Source: Burkholderia sp. D-99 (lineage in GTDB: Bacteria > Pseudomonadota > Gammaproteobacteria > Burkholderiales > Burkholderiaceae). From it: a stretch of 64,000 bases of DNA. The first letter of the stretch is position 1. Each line of letters opens with the position of its first letter. Under the pieces are notes generated by a model. It was not told the DNA's origin. It saw only the letters and a list, made by a program, of their open reading frames with translations, and did no database searches. The DNA is taken from positions 1,178,001-1,242,000 of the forward strand of contig NZ_JAAOXM010000002.1 in assembly GCF_011605345.1 (NCBI RefSeq). Direction: 5' to 3'. Both the position numbers and the translations under genes were made by a program. Shown one piece after another: positions 54,217-63,252 of this stretch.

Positions 54217-54366
54217 TTAACCGCTTGTAAGCCGCCCCCGTCGCACGGAATACTACGGCCCATCGTCGCGGCCTTTGCGAGGCGGCGGCACGACGCATCG
54301 ACGTCACGCGTATGCGGCGCCTTCGCCGCATGCCATCTAAAACCACATTGGAGACCAGGAGACGCC

Positions 54367-56445
54367 ATGAATCGGGCTTCCAGTACCCTGCTCTGGATCG
54401 CGGTCGCGCTGCTCGGCGCGTTCTCGTTCGGAACGATCGCACTCGCACACGGCGAGCGCGTGAGTGCCCTCTGGATCGTGATCGCCGCAGTCTGCGTGTA
54501 TCTGATCGCGTATCGTTTCTACAGCCGTTTCATCGCCAGCAAGGTCATGCAGCTCGACGGGCTGCGGATGACGCCGGCCGTCAAGTACAACGACGGCCTC
54601 GACTACGTGCCGACCAACAAGTACGTGCTGTTCGGCCATCACTTCGCCGCGATCGCAGGCGCCGGTCCGCTCGTCGGGCCCGTGCTCGCCGCGCAGATGG
54701 GCTACATGCCCGGCATGCTGTGGATCCTGGCCGGCGTCGTGTTCGCCGGTGCGGTGCAGGATTTCATCGTGCTGTTCATCTCGACGCGCCGCGACGGCCG
54801 TTCGCTCGGCGATCTCGTCAAGATGGAGCTCGGCACGGTGCCCGGCGTGATCGCGCTGTTCGGCGCGTTCCTGATCATGGTGATCATCCTCGCGGTGCTC
54901 GCACTGATCGTCGTGAAGGCGCTGACCAATTCGCCGTGGGGCACGTTCACCGTCGCCGCGACGATTCCGATCGCGCTGTTCATGGGCGTCTATACGCGCT
55001 ACATCCGTCCGGGCCGCATCGGCGAAGTGTCGATCATCGGCTTCGTGCTGCTGATGGCGTCGATCGCGTTCGGCCAGCATGTGCACGATTCGCCGACGCT
55101 CGCCGCGTGGTTCACGTTCACCGGCACGCAGCTCACGTGGATCCTGATCGGCTACGGCTTCGTCGCATCGGTGCTGCCGGTGTGGCTGCTGCTCGCGCCG
55201 CGCGACTACCTGTCGACGTTCCTGAAGATCGGCACGATCCTCGGTCTCGCGATCGGCATCCTGGTCGTCGCACCGGAACTGAAGATGCCCGCGCTGACGA
55301 AGTTCGTCGATGGCTCGGGCCCGGTGTGGTCGGGCGGCCTGTTCCCGTTCCTGTTCATCACGATCGCGTGCGGTGCCGTTTCGGGCTTCCACGCGCTGAT
55401 CTCGTCGGGTACGACGCCGAAGCTGATCGACAACGAAACCAACGCGCGCTTCATCGGTTACGGCGCGATGCTGATGGAATCGTTCGTCGCGATCATGGCG
55501 CTGGTTGCTGCCTGCGTGATCGAGCCGGGCATCTACTTCGCGATGAACGCGCCGGCCGCCGTGCTCGGCTCGACGCCGGAAGCGGTGGCCAGCACGGTCA
55601 CGCAATGGGGCTTCGTGCTGACGCCTGACATGCTGACGCAGACCGCGAAGGCCGTCGGCGAAACGACGATCATCGCGCGCGCGGGCGGCGCACCGACGCT
55701 GGCCGTCGGCATGGCGCACATCCTGCACCAGGTGATCGGCGGCGAAGCGATGATGGCGTTCTGGTATCACTTCGCGATCCTGTTCGAAGCGCTGTTCATC
55801 CTGACGGCCGTCGACGCCGGCACGCGTGCGGGCCGCTTCATGCTGCAGGACCTGCTCGGCACGTTCCACCCGGCGCTCAAGCGCACCGAGTCGCTGCCCG
55901 CGAACCTGGTCGCCACCGCGCTGTGCGTGGCCGCGTGGGGTTACTTCCTGTACCAGGGCGTGGTCGATCCGCTCGGCGGCATCAACACGCTGTGGCCGTT
56001 GTTCGGCATCTCGAACCAGATGCTTGCCGCGATCGCGCTGGTGCTCGGCACCGTCGTGCTGTTCAAGATGAAGCGCGAACGCTATGCGTGGGTGACGATC
56101 GTGCCGACCGTGTGGCTGCTGATCTGCACGCTGACCGCCGGCTGGCAGAAGATTTTCGACGCGAACCCGAAGGTCAGCTTCCTCGCGCACGCCGCGAAGC
56201 TGCAGGCCGCGGTGGACGAAGGCAAGGTGCTGGCTCCGGCGAAGTCGATCGCGCAGATGCTGCGGATCATCTTCAACGACTACATCGATGCGGCGCTGGC
56301 CGGCCTGTTCATCTTCGTCGTCGTGGCGATCGCGGTGTACGGCGTGATCGCCGTGCTGCGCGCGCGCCGCGAGTCGAAGCCGACCGTGCGCGAGACGCCG
56401 TACGAAGCGATGCCGGCCGCGCAGGCGCTCGGCAGCGGACGTTAA
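54367..56445 (+). CDS. cstA: carbon starvation protein A (pyruvate/peptide transporter)
   Basis: A 692-residue membrane protein of the CstA family with about 17-18 hydrophobic helices. Landmarks are 'MTPAVKYNDGLDYVPTNKYV', 'LFGHHFAAIAGAGPLVGPVL' and, later, 'CGAVSGFHALISSGTTPKLI', all strongly conserved. CstA/BtsT proteins import pyruvate (or peptides) when carbon is scarce. GGAGAC precedes the ATG. The YbdD/YjiX gene follows after 12 nt, the standard pairing, and a strong terminator closes the operon. Confidence 0.95.
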   Translation: MNRASSTLLWIAVALLGAFSFGTIALAHGERVSALWIVIAAVCVYLIAYRFYSRFIASKVMQLDGLRMTPAVKYNDGLDYVPTNKYVLFGHHFAAIAGAGPLVGPVLAAQMGYMPGMLWILAGVVFAGAVQDFIVLFISTRRDGRSLGDLVKMELGTVPGVIALFGAFLIMVIILAVLALIVVKALTNSPWGTFTVAATIPIALFMGVYTRYIRPGRIGEVSIIGFVLLMASIAFGQHVHDSPTLAAWFTFTGTQLTWILIGYGFVASVLPVWLLLAPRDYLSTFLKIGTILGLAIGILVVAPELKMPALTKFVDGSGPVWSGGLFPFLFITIACGAVSGFHALISSGTTPKLIDNETNARFIGYGAMLMESFVAIMALVAACVIEPGIYFAMNAPAAVLGSTPEAVASTVTQWGFVLTPDMLTQTAKAVGETTIIARAGGAPTLAVGMAHILHQVIGGEAMMAFWYHFAILFEALFILTAVDAGTRAGRFMLQDLLGTFHPALKRTESLPANLVATALCVAAWGYFLYQGVVDPLGGINTLWPLFGISNQMLAAIALVLGTVVLFKMKRERYAWVTIVPTVWLLICTLTAGWQKIFDANPKVSFLAHAAKLQAAVDEGKVLAPAKSIAQMLRIIFNDYIDAALAGLFIFVVVAIAVYGVIAVLRARRESKPTVRETPYEAMPAAQALGSGR

Positions 56446-56457
56446 GGGGAGGCCGCG

Positions 56458-56664
56458 ATGTTCAGCGATCTTGGCAGCGACCTGCGCACCGCGGGGCGTT
56501 ACCTCGGGCAGGCGTTGCGGCTGATGGTCGGCCTGCCCGACTACGACACCTACGTCGCGCACATGCGTGAGACTCATCCGGACCGCGAGCCGATGACGTA
56601 CGAGGAGTTTTTCCGCGAGCGTCAGAATGCGCGGTACGGGTCGGGTGCAGGGAAGTGCTGTTGA
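56458..56664 (+). CDS. YbdD/YjiX family small protein
   Basis: A 68-residue protein of the YbdD/YjiX (DUF466) family: '[20 protein letters not shown]', [21 protein letters not shown] and a final CC. It is nearly always encoded directly behind cstA-type genes and is thought to assist the transporter. GGGGAGG lies ahead of the ATG. It ends the cstA operon. Confidence 0.93.
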   Translation: MFSDLGSDLRTAGRYLGQALRLMVGLPDYDTYVAHMRETHPDREPMTYEEFFRERQNARYGSGAGKCC

Positions 56665-56692
56665 GCGGTTGAAACGGCAGGAACGACGAGAG

Positions 56693-56728
56693 AAGGCGTC
56701 ATGGCGTGAGAGTCATGACGCCTTTTTT
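56693..56728 (+). terminator. strong rho-independent terminator of the cstA operon
   Basis: AAGGCGTCATG, a 10-nt loop, CATGACGCC, then TTTTTT. It lies 29 nt after the YbdD stop. Confidence 0.85.
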
Positions 56729-56767
56729 CATGCCGTCGCAAGGCGATCGGCTCGTGCAACGCTTCTC

Positions 56768-57063
56768 CTCGCGCGAAGCCGTCAGTCGTTGTCGTGACGG
56801 AGCGCAAGAACCGCAGCGGCCCCCGCGGCGAGCGCGATCAGGGTCAATGCGACGGCGAAACCGGTCGCGCCTGCGGTGAAGCCGACGCGATCGATCGCGT
56901 ACCCGGTCATCACGGCTCGCGCGAAGCCGTCAGTCGTTGTCGTGACGGAGCGCAAGAACCGCAGCGGCGCCCGCGGCGAGCGCGATCAGGGTCAATGCGA
57001 CGGCAAAACCGGTCGCGCCTGCCGTGAAGCCGACGCGATCGATCGCGTACCCGGTCATCACGG
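56768..57063. repeat. tandem 148-bp duplication of the MFS gene 3' end
   Basis: Units 56768-56915 and 56916-57063 are nearly identical, with only a few substitutions. The MFS gene uses the right-hand unit and stops at 56930. The left-hand unit is a leftover copy of its last 133 coding bases plus the stop region. Confidence 0.85.
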
Positions 57064-58144
57064 GCATCAGTCCCGCCGGGAGGTAGCCGCCGATGTTCAT
57101 GACGGCGTTCGCCTCGGCGCGCCGTGCGTCCGACACATGCAGGCCGATCAGCGTCAGGCCGCCGAGCTGCCCGAGGCCCTGTCCCGCGCCCGCGAAGAGC
57201 GCCGCGGCGACGAGGACGGCGGCCGATGACGCATGCACGGCGACGCACAGCATCACCATCGACAGCATGGTGGCGACCGTGCCCGCAACGAACGTCGTAC
57301 GGATCGATCCGCGCCGCGCGACGAACTGGACACCGGTGGCGGCGATGAACATCGCGCAGGCCATTCCGCCCGCGAGCAGCGGGCTGCGCACGTGAAGCAG
57401 GCGTGCCAGCAACGACGGACCCAGCGCAAGCACGAAGGAGGTCGCGGTAATGCCCGGCCCGAACACGGCGATACCGCTGGCGACATGGCGCCGGTTGCGG
57501 GCCGGTACGGACGGCAGGCGTAGCGGCGGTGTGTCGCCTTGCGCCTGCGCGGGCCGGGTGCGCGGCAGCCGCAGGGCGACGGCCAATGCGCTCAGCAGGA
57601 TCACGAACTCGACACCGAAGACGACGGCGACCGGATGCGCGGCGGTTTGCGCGGCAATCCCGGCGAGCAACGGTCCGAGCCCCGCGCCGAGCACCATGGC
57701 GACCGATGCGAGCAGCGCGGCCTTGCGCCGCTCGGTGCCCGCGAGATCGACCACCGCGGCCATACCCGCCGACACGATCACGCCGACCGCGATGCCCGTC
57801 AGCAAGCGGGCGACCGCGAGCATGGCGACGGACGACGCGGTCGCGAACAACGCGCACGCGATCAGCGCCGCGACGAGGCCGGGCAGCAGGACCGGCTTGC
57901 GCCCGTAACGGTCCGAAAGCTGGCCGGCGACGAGCAGCGTACCCAGCAGGCCGGCGATATAGAGCGCGAAGATGACGGTCAGCATGCCGGACGAGAAGCC
58001 GAGTGCGCGCTGCCAGGCAACGTACAGCGGCGTCGGTGAGTTGGACAGCATGAACACGGCGGTGACCATCCAGGCGGCGTGCGCCATGCGGGGCACGGGA
58101 CGCGAGGCTGCGGGTCGCGATTGGGGAACGGCGGTGTCGGACAT
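56930..58144 (-). CDS. MFS transporter (drug efflux type)
   Basis: A 404-residue major facilitator with 12 helices. Motif A is GQLSDRYGRKPVLLPG after TM2, and 'GIAVGVIVSAGMAAVVD' fits the antiporter motif region. Substrate unknown, likely a drug or toxic metabolite. It is divergent from the ArsR-type gene at 58211, with a perfect 47-bp palindrome in between, so it is probably repressed by that regulator. AGGAG lies ahead of the ATG at 58144. Confidence 0.88.
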   Translation of the reverse strand: MSDTAVPQSRPAASRPVPRMAHAAWMVTAVFMLSNSPTPLYVAWQRALGFSSGMLTVIFALYIAGLLGTLLVAGQLSDRYGRKPVLLPGLVAALIACALFATASSVAMLAVARLLTGIAVGVIVSAGMAAVVDLAGTERRKAALLASVAMVLGAGLGPLLAGIAAQTAAHPVAVVFGVEFVILLSALAVALRLPRTRPAQAQGDTPPLRLPSVPARNRRHVASGIAVFGPGITATSFVLALGPSLLARLLHVRSPLLAGGMACAMFIAATGVQFVARRGSIRTTFVAGTVATMLSMVMLCVAVHASSAAVLVAAALFAGAGQGLGQLGGLTLIGLHVSDARRAEANAVMNIGGYLPAGLMPVMTGYAIDRVGFTAGATGFAVALTLIALAAGAAAVLALRHDND

Positions 58145-58156
58145 GAGCGCACTCCT

Positions 58157-58203
58157 TGTACGAGTTTTTTCGAACTATAGCCTAGTTCGAAAAAACTCGT
58201 ACA
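58157..58203. promoter_or_regulatory. 47-bp perfect palindrome, operator between MFS and ArsR-type genes
   Basis: Arms of 21 bp (58157-58177 and 58183-58203, starting TGTACGAGTTTTTTCGAA) around the 5-nt centre TAGCC. AT-rich, located in the 66-bp divergent intergenic region, so it covers both promoters. This is the expected form of an autoregulatory operator. Confidence 0.8.
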
Positions 58204-58210
58204 GGGTGAT

Positions 58211-58609
58211 ATGCTTGCGGGCATGAAACGAGTCCACCCTGAACGGGCGGCCGGCATCGCGCCGGCGCCTGCGGATTTGCCCGACCCGCTGCCGGAGCCG
58301 GACGTTGCCGAGCTCCGCCTCGAAACCATTCTTGGCGCGCTGGCCGATCCGTTGCGGCTGACGATCGTGCGCAAGCTGATGCTGGAATCCGAGGCTTACG
58401 ACCATCCTTGCGGCTGGTTCGGCTTCGATCGCCCGAAATCGTCACTCACCCATCATTTCAAGGCGCTGCGCGACGCGGGCGTGCTGCGCCAGCGTCAATA
58501 CGGGCTCGAGCGGCGCAGCCGCGTGCGCACGGAAGATCTCGATCTGCGCTTTCCCGGCCTGCTGAAGCTCGTGGCCGAGTGGGCGCCGCCGGCAGACAAC
58601 GACCGCTGA
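58211..58609 (+). CDS. ArsR/winged-helix transcriptional regulator
   Basis: A 132-residue regulator with an ArsR-type winged helix: 'LETILGALADPLRLTIVRKL', then 'RPKSSLTHHFKALRDAGVLR' (recognition helix SSLTHHFKAL) and the wing 'QRQYGLERRSRVRTEDL'. One Cys (HPCGW) is present; the usual metal-binding CxC is not. It probably represses itself and the divergent MFS pump through the palindrome, and is released by the pump's substrate. The start may be the ATG at 58211 or 58223. Confidence 0.88.
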   Translation: MLAGMKRVHPERAAGIAPAPADLPDPLPEPDVAELRLETILGALADPLRLTIVRKLMLESEAYDHPCGWFGFDRPKSSLTHHFKALRDAGVLRQRQYGLERRSRVRTEDLDLRFPGLLKLVAEWAPPADNDR

Positions 58610-58799
58610 CCGCTGCCGGGAGGGTCGCCTGGCGGGACCGGCAGGTTTGCCGTGCGGCGGCGAGCGTGATGCGCCGGGCACGCAGCGCTGCGAAGCCGTT
58701 CGTGTACCGGGCTTGATCTGTCCGCAACCCGGCTTCGTTTCCCGGCCGGTATCATGTGAGCCATTCAACCCCGATGAACCCGCACAGGAGGAACCCGTC

Positions 58800-59420
58800 G
58801 TGCATGCCGGTGAGCGTTTCAACAGCATTACCCATCTCGTCGGCGCGGTGCTATCGGTGGCAGGGCTGGCAACACTGGTGACGATGGGCGCGCTCGAAGG
58901 CGACGCCTACAAGGTGGTGAGTTTCAGCGTCTACGGCGCGATGCTCTTCGTGCTCTATGCGATCTCGACGCTGTATCACAGCGTGCGTAGCCCGCGCCTG
59001 AAAGCCATCCTGCAGAAGTGCGACCATTCGGCGATCTACCTGCTGATCGCCGGCAGCTATACGCCGTTCACGCTGGTCACGCTGCGCGGCCCGTGGGGCT
59101 GGTCGCTGTTCGGCGTGAGCTGGGGGCTCGCCGTGTTCGGCATCGTGCAGGAACTGACGCTCGGGCGGCGCACGCGGATGCTGTCGATGATCCTGTACGT
59201 GGCGATGGGCTGGCTGGCGCTCGTCGCGGTGCGTCCGCTGATCCATGCGCTGCCGCCGGTCGGCACCGCGTGGCTCGTGGCGGGCGGCCTCATCTACAGT
59301 GCTGGGATCTACTTCTTCATCAACGACGAGCGTATCCGTCACGGGCACGGTATCTGGCATCTGTTCGTGCTGGCCGGGAGCCTGTGCCAGTTCGTCAGTG
59401 TCGCGATGTACGTGGCGTGA
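58800..59420 (+). CDS. hemolysin III family membrane protein
   Basis: A 206-residue protein of the HlyIII/PAQR family with seven helices. It has 'FNSITHLVGAVLSVAGLATL', the 'STLYHSVRSPRLKAILQKCD' block with HS and D, and a C-terminal 'IWHLFVLAGSLCQFVSV' carrying the conserved His. PAQR proteins are probable metal-dependent hydrolases. GTG at 58800 is chosen because GGAGG is 8 nt upstream and the length then equals the family norm. Confidence 0.92.
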   Translation: MHAGERFNSITHLVGAVLSVAGLATLVTMGALEGDAYKVVSFSVYGAMLFVLYAISTLYHSVRSPRLKAILQKCDHSAIYLLIAGSYTPFTLVTLRGPWGWSLFGVSWGLAVFGIVQELTLGRRTRMLSMILYVAMGWLALVAVRPLIHALPPVGTAWLVAGGLIYSAGIYFFINDERIRHGHGIWHLFVLAGSLCQFVSVAMYVA

Positions 59421-59505
59421 GCGGAAGGCGGCGTCAGCCGTCGCCGGCCCTGCGTCGACCGATCCCTGGTCGACGATCGCACGGGCATCGGGTTGGCCCG
59501 GGGAC

Positions 59506-60747
59506 TCATATCTCGACGTTGACGATTGTCTGGTATTCGCTCCCCGGCTTCTCGGAAACGATGTGGTGGGAGATCTTCAGCGCTTCCATCTTTTCCACCA
59601 CTTTCTTGTGAGGATGCTTCGTGCTTTTTGAATCCGCGCAGGAGAGCATTGATGCATGAGAAAGGCGCTTCAGGACGCTCTGGTCGATGCTGTAGTCACT
59701 TCCGTGATGCGGGAGTACGAACAGGCCAACCTTGTCGAACACGTCGGCATAGCGCTCCATCCATGGCTTCTGGATCCAGGTGGCTTTCAGTTTCGCATCG
59801 CCGGTGGTCAGCCATCCGGCCTGAGGGGTGGGGAAGTCGGGCGTTTTCACCGCCAACTTGGGGGCAACGGCCGGCGGGCCGCTATATAGGCTTAACGACG
59901 GCACATTCCCGTCGTTGTCGAGAATCCGGTAGCAGGCCTTGAGTACGTCTCGTTCGGGCTTGTTCTTGATCGCTCGCAATATGGCTGGCGTGACGGATGG
60001 ATCGGCCGCCGCGCCAGGTTTGCGCATGCCCTTGATCACGGTTCCCGCTGCGGCATGGAATGCATTGACGAGCTTGTCGTCGAATGGATGGTTGTAAGGA
60101 ATCAGTGTCCAGAGGGCCGTCGATGTATCTTTCGACGATGCGATATCGATAACGGTGTCGGCATCGGCTTCGATCAATTCCGCGGTCTTTGCTGCCTGTG
60201 CCGATATCGTCGACAAGTTGCGTGATTGCAGCGTCACGGTCAGACCATTCCGGAAATTTGGATTACTCAGCCTGATCGAGGCGCTCCTTCCGGTGCCGGG
60301 CCGCACCTGTATCTCGTCGTCAGTCGGGCGCCGCAAGAAAATGACCCGTCGCACATTGCGCTCACCGAACCACTTTGCCGGATCGCTCAGCAAATTGCCG
60401 AATTCGGTTGTCATCTCTGCCTTGCTCGCTTCGGCGAGAACGTAGGCGGCGATGGTCGTGGAATCGAGGCACGGCAGCACTACAGTGTCGATCGACTCGA
60501 GGTGGTGCGTCAGCATGTCGACACCGTTGACATGATCCCCGTCCAGATGGGAAATGAACAGAATGTCGACCTTTTTCTCGTCGAGTCGTTTGAACCCGTT
60601 GTTCAGATGCAGGCGATTGAGCGATCCGCAGTCGAACATGAAGGTGAAAGGCGCCGATGACGCATCGACTGAGTTCTTGACGAGCGAAATCATCATTCCA
60701 CCCTGACCGACAGGGAGTTGGCGTGTCGTGACGCTGATTTTTGGCAT
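59506..60747 (-). CDS. metallo-beta-lactamase-fold hydrolase, 413 aa
   Basis: The metal motif reads FISHLDGDHVNGVD (HLDGDH 67-72), and a later VLPHHGSDYSID supplies another His. This is the ComEC/Rec2-like subset of the fold, often found as free-standing proteins in defence or mobile islands. No membrane segment. GGGGA lies ahead of the ATG at 60747. The gene has visibly lower GC and Lys/Ile-richer protein than its neighbours, suggesting transfer. It is alone, with no nuclease, ATPase or sensor partner adjacent, so the role is open. Confidence 0.8.
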   Translation of the reverse strand: MPKISVTTRQLPVGQGGMMISLVKNSVDASSAPFTFMFDCGSLNRLHLNNGFKRLDEKKVDILFISHLDGDHVNGVDMLTHHLESIDTVVLPCLDSTTIAAYVLAEASKAEMTTEFGNLLSDPAKWFGERNVRRVIFLRRPTDDEIQVRPGTGRSASIRLSNPNFRNGLTVTLQSRNLSTISAQAAKTAELIEADADTVIDIASSKDTSTALWTLIPYNHPFDDKLVNAFHAAAGTVIKGMRKPGAAADPSVTPAILRAIKNKPERDVLKACYRILDNDGNVPSLSLYSGPPAVAPKLAVKTPDFPTPQAGWLTTGDAKLKATWIQKPWMERYADVFDKVGLFVLPHHGSDYSIDQSVLKRLSHASMLSCADSKSTKHPHKKVVEKMEALKISHHIVSEKPGSEYQTIVNVEI

Positions 60748-60941
60748 TGTTGTTTCCCCGCGCTGATGTGCTGTGGCGGCTGATATTGTGGCGGAACGCA
60801 CGTCGGCACACCAGTACGCGAGATCGTTGTGTTCGCAACGCGGATGTCGACGGTTCGCGATGAACCTGGGGATGTGTCCAGGAAGATCCGTCGGCGCGCG
60901 GCGCTGTTCGTCGTGACACGCTGTCGCTTCGGGCTAATGAA

Positions 60942-62354
60942 CTACTCGCCTTCTGCGACACGAATCCCGGCCGTGTGAGCGCCGACTTTCGGCGCTTTGC
61001 TTATCCTTGTCGCGATCCACCACACCGGCACGGCAGACGCCGATATCACCACGGCGGCCAGCAACGCCACCCGCATCGCCACCGGAAACGGCTGCAGCGT
61101 CGCGATGCACCCGCCGAAGATCGCCACACCGAGCGCCGATCCGCTCTGCCGCGCCGCGTTCAGCGCGGCCGCCGCCACGCCGGCGCGGCGGCGGTCGACC
61201 GTCCCGAGCGCCGGCGACGTCGCGGCCGGCGAGATGAATCCCGATGCAAATCCGATCGCGAGCATCGGCGCGACGGCGAGCCACGCCGGTGTCGTCGCAC
61301 CGATTCCCATCATGCCGAGCGCGCCGGCCGCATAGAGCGCGAACGCGGCGCACATCGAGCCGAGTGCACCGAAGCGCGCAACGAGCCTGCCCGAGCACAG
61401 TCCGCCGAGCGCAACCATCGCGGTCATCGGCAGGAATGCGAGCCCGGTGTCGAGCGGGCTCGCGCCGCGGACTTGCCGATAGAACAGGCTGAGGACGAAC
61501 AGCAAGCCGTAGAACACGAACGCCGAAGCCATCGACACGAACGTCGATCCGGCGAACAGCCGGTTGCGGAAGAACGCGAGCGGCAGCATCGGTTCGCGGC
61601 TCCGCGCTTCGATCGCGATGAACGCGATCCACGCGACGGCGCTCGTCGCCGCGCCGCCGACGATCGGCGCCGAGCGCCAGCCGAGCGACGGGCCTTCGAT
61701 CAGCGTGCCGATCAGCGCTGCGATCGCGACGATGGCCGCGACCTGGCCGCCCCAGTCGAAATGCCGCGATGCGTCGCCGGCGGCGCGCGCGACCGTGCGG
61801 CCGAGCCAGATGCCGGCAAGCCCGAGCGGCAGGTTCACGAAGAAGAGGCTGCGCCACCCGAACAGATGGATCAGCAGGCCGCCGATCAGCGGGCCCGACG
61901 CCATCGCGATGCCGCCGCAGCCCATCCACAGGCTGATCGCCGATGCGCGCGCGGCCGGCTCGGGGAATGCGCGGTTGAGCATCGCGAGCGAGCAGGGCAC
62001 CAGCATCGCGCTGCCGACACCTTGCAACGCGCGGGCGATCGCGAGCGCCGGGAGGGTCGGCGCGACGCCGCAAAGCGCGGATGCGGCGACGAATATCGCG
62101 AGCCCTGCGACATAGACGGTGCGATCGCCGAGCCGGTCGCCGAGCGTGCCGCCCGTCAGCAGCAGGCTCGCGAACGCGAGCGTGTAAGCGTTCACTATCC
62201 ATTGCAGGCCGGCCACGCGGCTGCCGAACGTGTGGGCGATGTCGGTGAGCGCGACGTTGACGATGGACGCATCGAGCAGCACGAGCGTGTAGCTCAGGCA
62301 GGTCGCGGCGAGCACGCGGTGGGCCGCGGCACGGTTCGGCGCGGCGGCCGTCAT
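60942..62354 (-). CDS. MFS transporter, DHA2 (14-TM) family
   Basis: A 470-residue drug:H+ antiporter with about 14 helices: 'LDASIVNVALTDIAHTFG' in TM1 (the DHA2 motif D1), motif A 'GGTLGDRLGDRTVYVAGL', and motif C-like 'GIAMASGPLIGGLLIHLFGW'. Likely exports drugs or metabolites. The ATG at 62354 overlaps the stop of the SnoaL-like gene (ATGA), so they are translationally coupled; the longer upstream frame is an overlap artefact. Confidence 0.92.
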   Translation of the reverse strand: MTAAAPNRAAAHRVLAATCLSYTLVLLDASIVNVALTDIAHTFGSRVAGLQWIVNAYTLAFASLLLTGGTLGDRLGDRTVYVAGLAIFVAASALCGVAPTLPALAIARALQGVGSAMLVPCSLAMLNRAFPEPAARASAISLWMGCGGIAMASGPLIGGLLIHLFGWRSLFFVNLPLGLAGIWLGRTVARAAGDASRHFDWGGQVAAIVAIAALIGTLIEGPSLGWRSAPIVGGAATSAVAWIAFIAIEARSREPMLPLAFFRNRLFAGSTFVSMASAFVFYGLLFVLSLFYRQVRGASPLDTGLAFLPMTAMVALGGLCSGRLVARFGALGSMCAAFALYAAGALGMMGIGATTPAWLAVAPMLAIGFASGFISPAATSPALGTVDRRRAGVAAAALNAARQSGSALGVAIFGGCIATLQPFPVAMRVALLAAVVISASAVPVWWIATRISKAPKVGAHTAGIRVAEGE

Positions 62355-62782
62355 GCGCGGTCGGGCGCCGGCGCGGCGGCCCGCAGCGCGAGAAACCCGA
62401 CCCATCCCCAGTACACGCGATGATGCGCGATCAGCCCGTCGCGCAAGTCCATCACCTCGACGAGGTCGACCTGGTCGCCTTCCGGCGTCGCGCGCGGATA
62501 TTCCCACGTGAGCTGGCGGCCGTTCGAGAAGAACAGCCCGGTGCGGTACCAGCGCCCGAGCCTGTTGCCCGGATTGCGCAGGCCGGCCGCGAAGAATGCG
62601 CGGATCGCGGCCTTGCCGTGCAGCACGCCGGAGCCGTGATCGGGCAGCGTGACGACGATCAGCGGCGTTTCGAGCACCGCGTCGTCGGCATACAGCGCCA
62701 TCAGCGCATCGAGGTCGCGCGCGACGACGGCCGCGTGCCAGCCTTCATAAATGTGCCGGGCATCGGCGTCGGCGTGTGTCAT
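62351..62782 (-). CDS. SnoaL-like (NTF2 fold) protein
   Basis: A 143-residue cone-shaped NTF2-fold protein: 'IYEGWHAAVVARDLDALMAL', YADDAVLETPL and 'LVEVMDLRDGLIAHHRVYWG', the standard SnoaL pattern. Such proteins are small cyclases, isomerases or binding proteins; the substrate cannot be told. It is the first gene of a two-gene operon with the DHA2 pump, which suggests that it acts on the pump's substrate. Confidence 0.85.
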   Translation of the reverse strand: MTHADADARHIYEGWHAAVVARDLDALMALYADDAVLETPLIVVTLPDHGSGVLHGKAAIRAFFAAGLRNPGNRLGRWYRTGLFFSNGRQLTWEYPRATPEGDQVDLVEVMDLRDGLIAHHRVYWGWVGFLALRAAAPAPDRA

Positions 62783-62898
62783 GACGGGTTCCGGAAGTAT
62801 CGATAACGGAACCTACTGTATGGGCGCGCCGTCGCGAGACGTTTCACGTCGACCCGAAACGTGGATGTCGCCGCGACGAGGGCGGCGCGTGCCGGCTG

Positions 62899-63252
62899 TT
62901 ATCCGGCCAGCGCGTCGAGGTTCAGCACGTACGACTTCCCGATCCACACCGCGCAATCGCGATGGTCACGCAGTTCGTCGCTCGTATTCGGATGCAGGAA
63001 GATATCCAGCGTGCCGTGGTTCAGCACGAGCCACGGCACGATGTCGTCGAAGCGCGCGGCGTCGAACGCGATCTGGTACGACCACGCCGGGTGCGGGCCG
63101 ACGGGGCGTTCGTGAAAGCGGCCGAGTTCGATGACCGCGCCGAACCGTTCGTCGACGACCTGGCGAAACGCCCAGGCCGCGTCGCGGCTGGCTGCATCGA
63201 AATAGACATGCGCGTGCCAACTGTGGATGGCGGTGGTGTCGAGGGCAGCCAT
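62899..63252 (-). CDS. DOPA 4,5-dioxygenase family protein
   Basis: A 117-residue protein of the DOPA 4,5-dioxygenase-like family: 'IHSWHAHVYFDAASRDAAW' at the start (conserved HAHVYF), 'RFHERPVGPHPAWSYQIAF' and 'LNHGTLDIFLHPNT' with the histidines expected for metal binding. The family cleaves catechols such as L-DOPA in plants, fungi and some bacteria. The ATG at 63252 gives the usual length; the frame is open further to 63405. Confidence 0.88.
   Translation of the reverse strand: MAALDTTAIHSWHAHVYFDAASRDAAWAFRQVVDERFGAVIELGRFHERPVGPHPAWSYQIAFDAARFDDIVPWLVLNHGTLDIFLHPNTSDELRDHRDCAVWIGKSYVLNLDALAG

Larger units (their letters stand above)
53866..54366. other. gene-free junction between accessory region and cstA
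   Basis: No credible gene. It contains a tandem 18-bp repeat and a cluster of TACGTA sites (listed separately), and composition changes here from the lower-GC accessory region to the high-GC core. Confidence 0.5.

Noticed and set aside
54337..56577. 746-codon minus-strand frame over cstA
   Set aside because: Shadow of cstA with Arg/His/Asp-rich nonsense; cstA-ybdD is a standard operon with a terminator.
60975..62423. 482-codon plus-strand frame over the DHA2 transporter
   Set aside because: Shadow frame; no start signal or domain, and the minus-strand protein has all DHA2 motifs.
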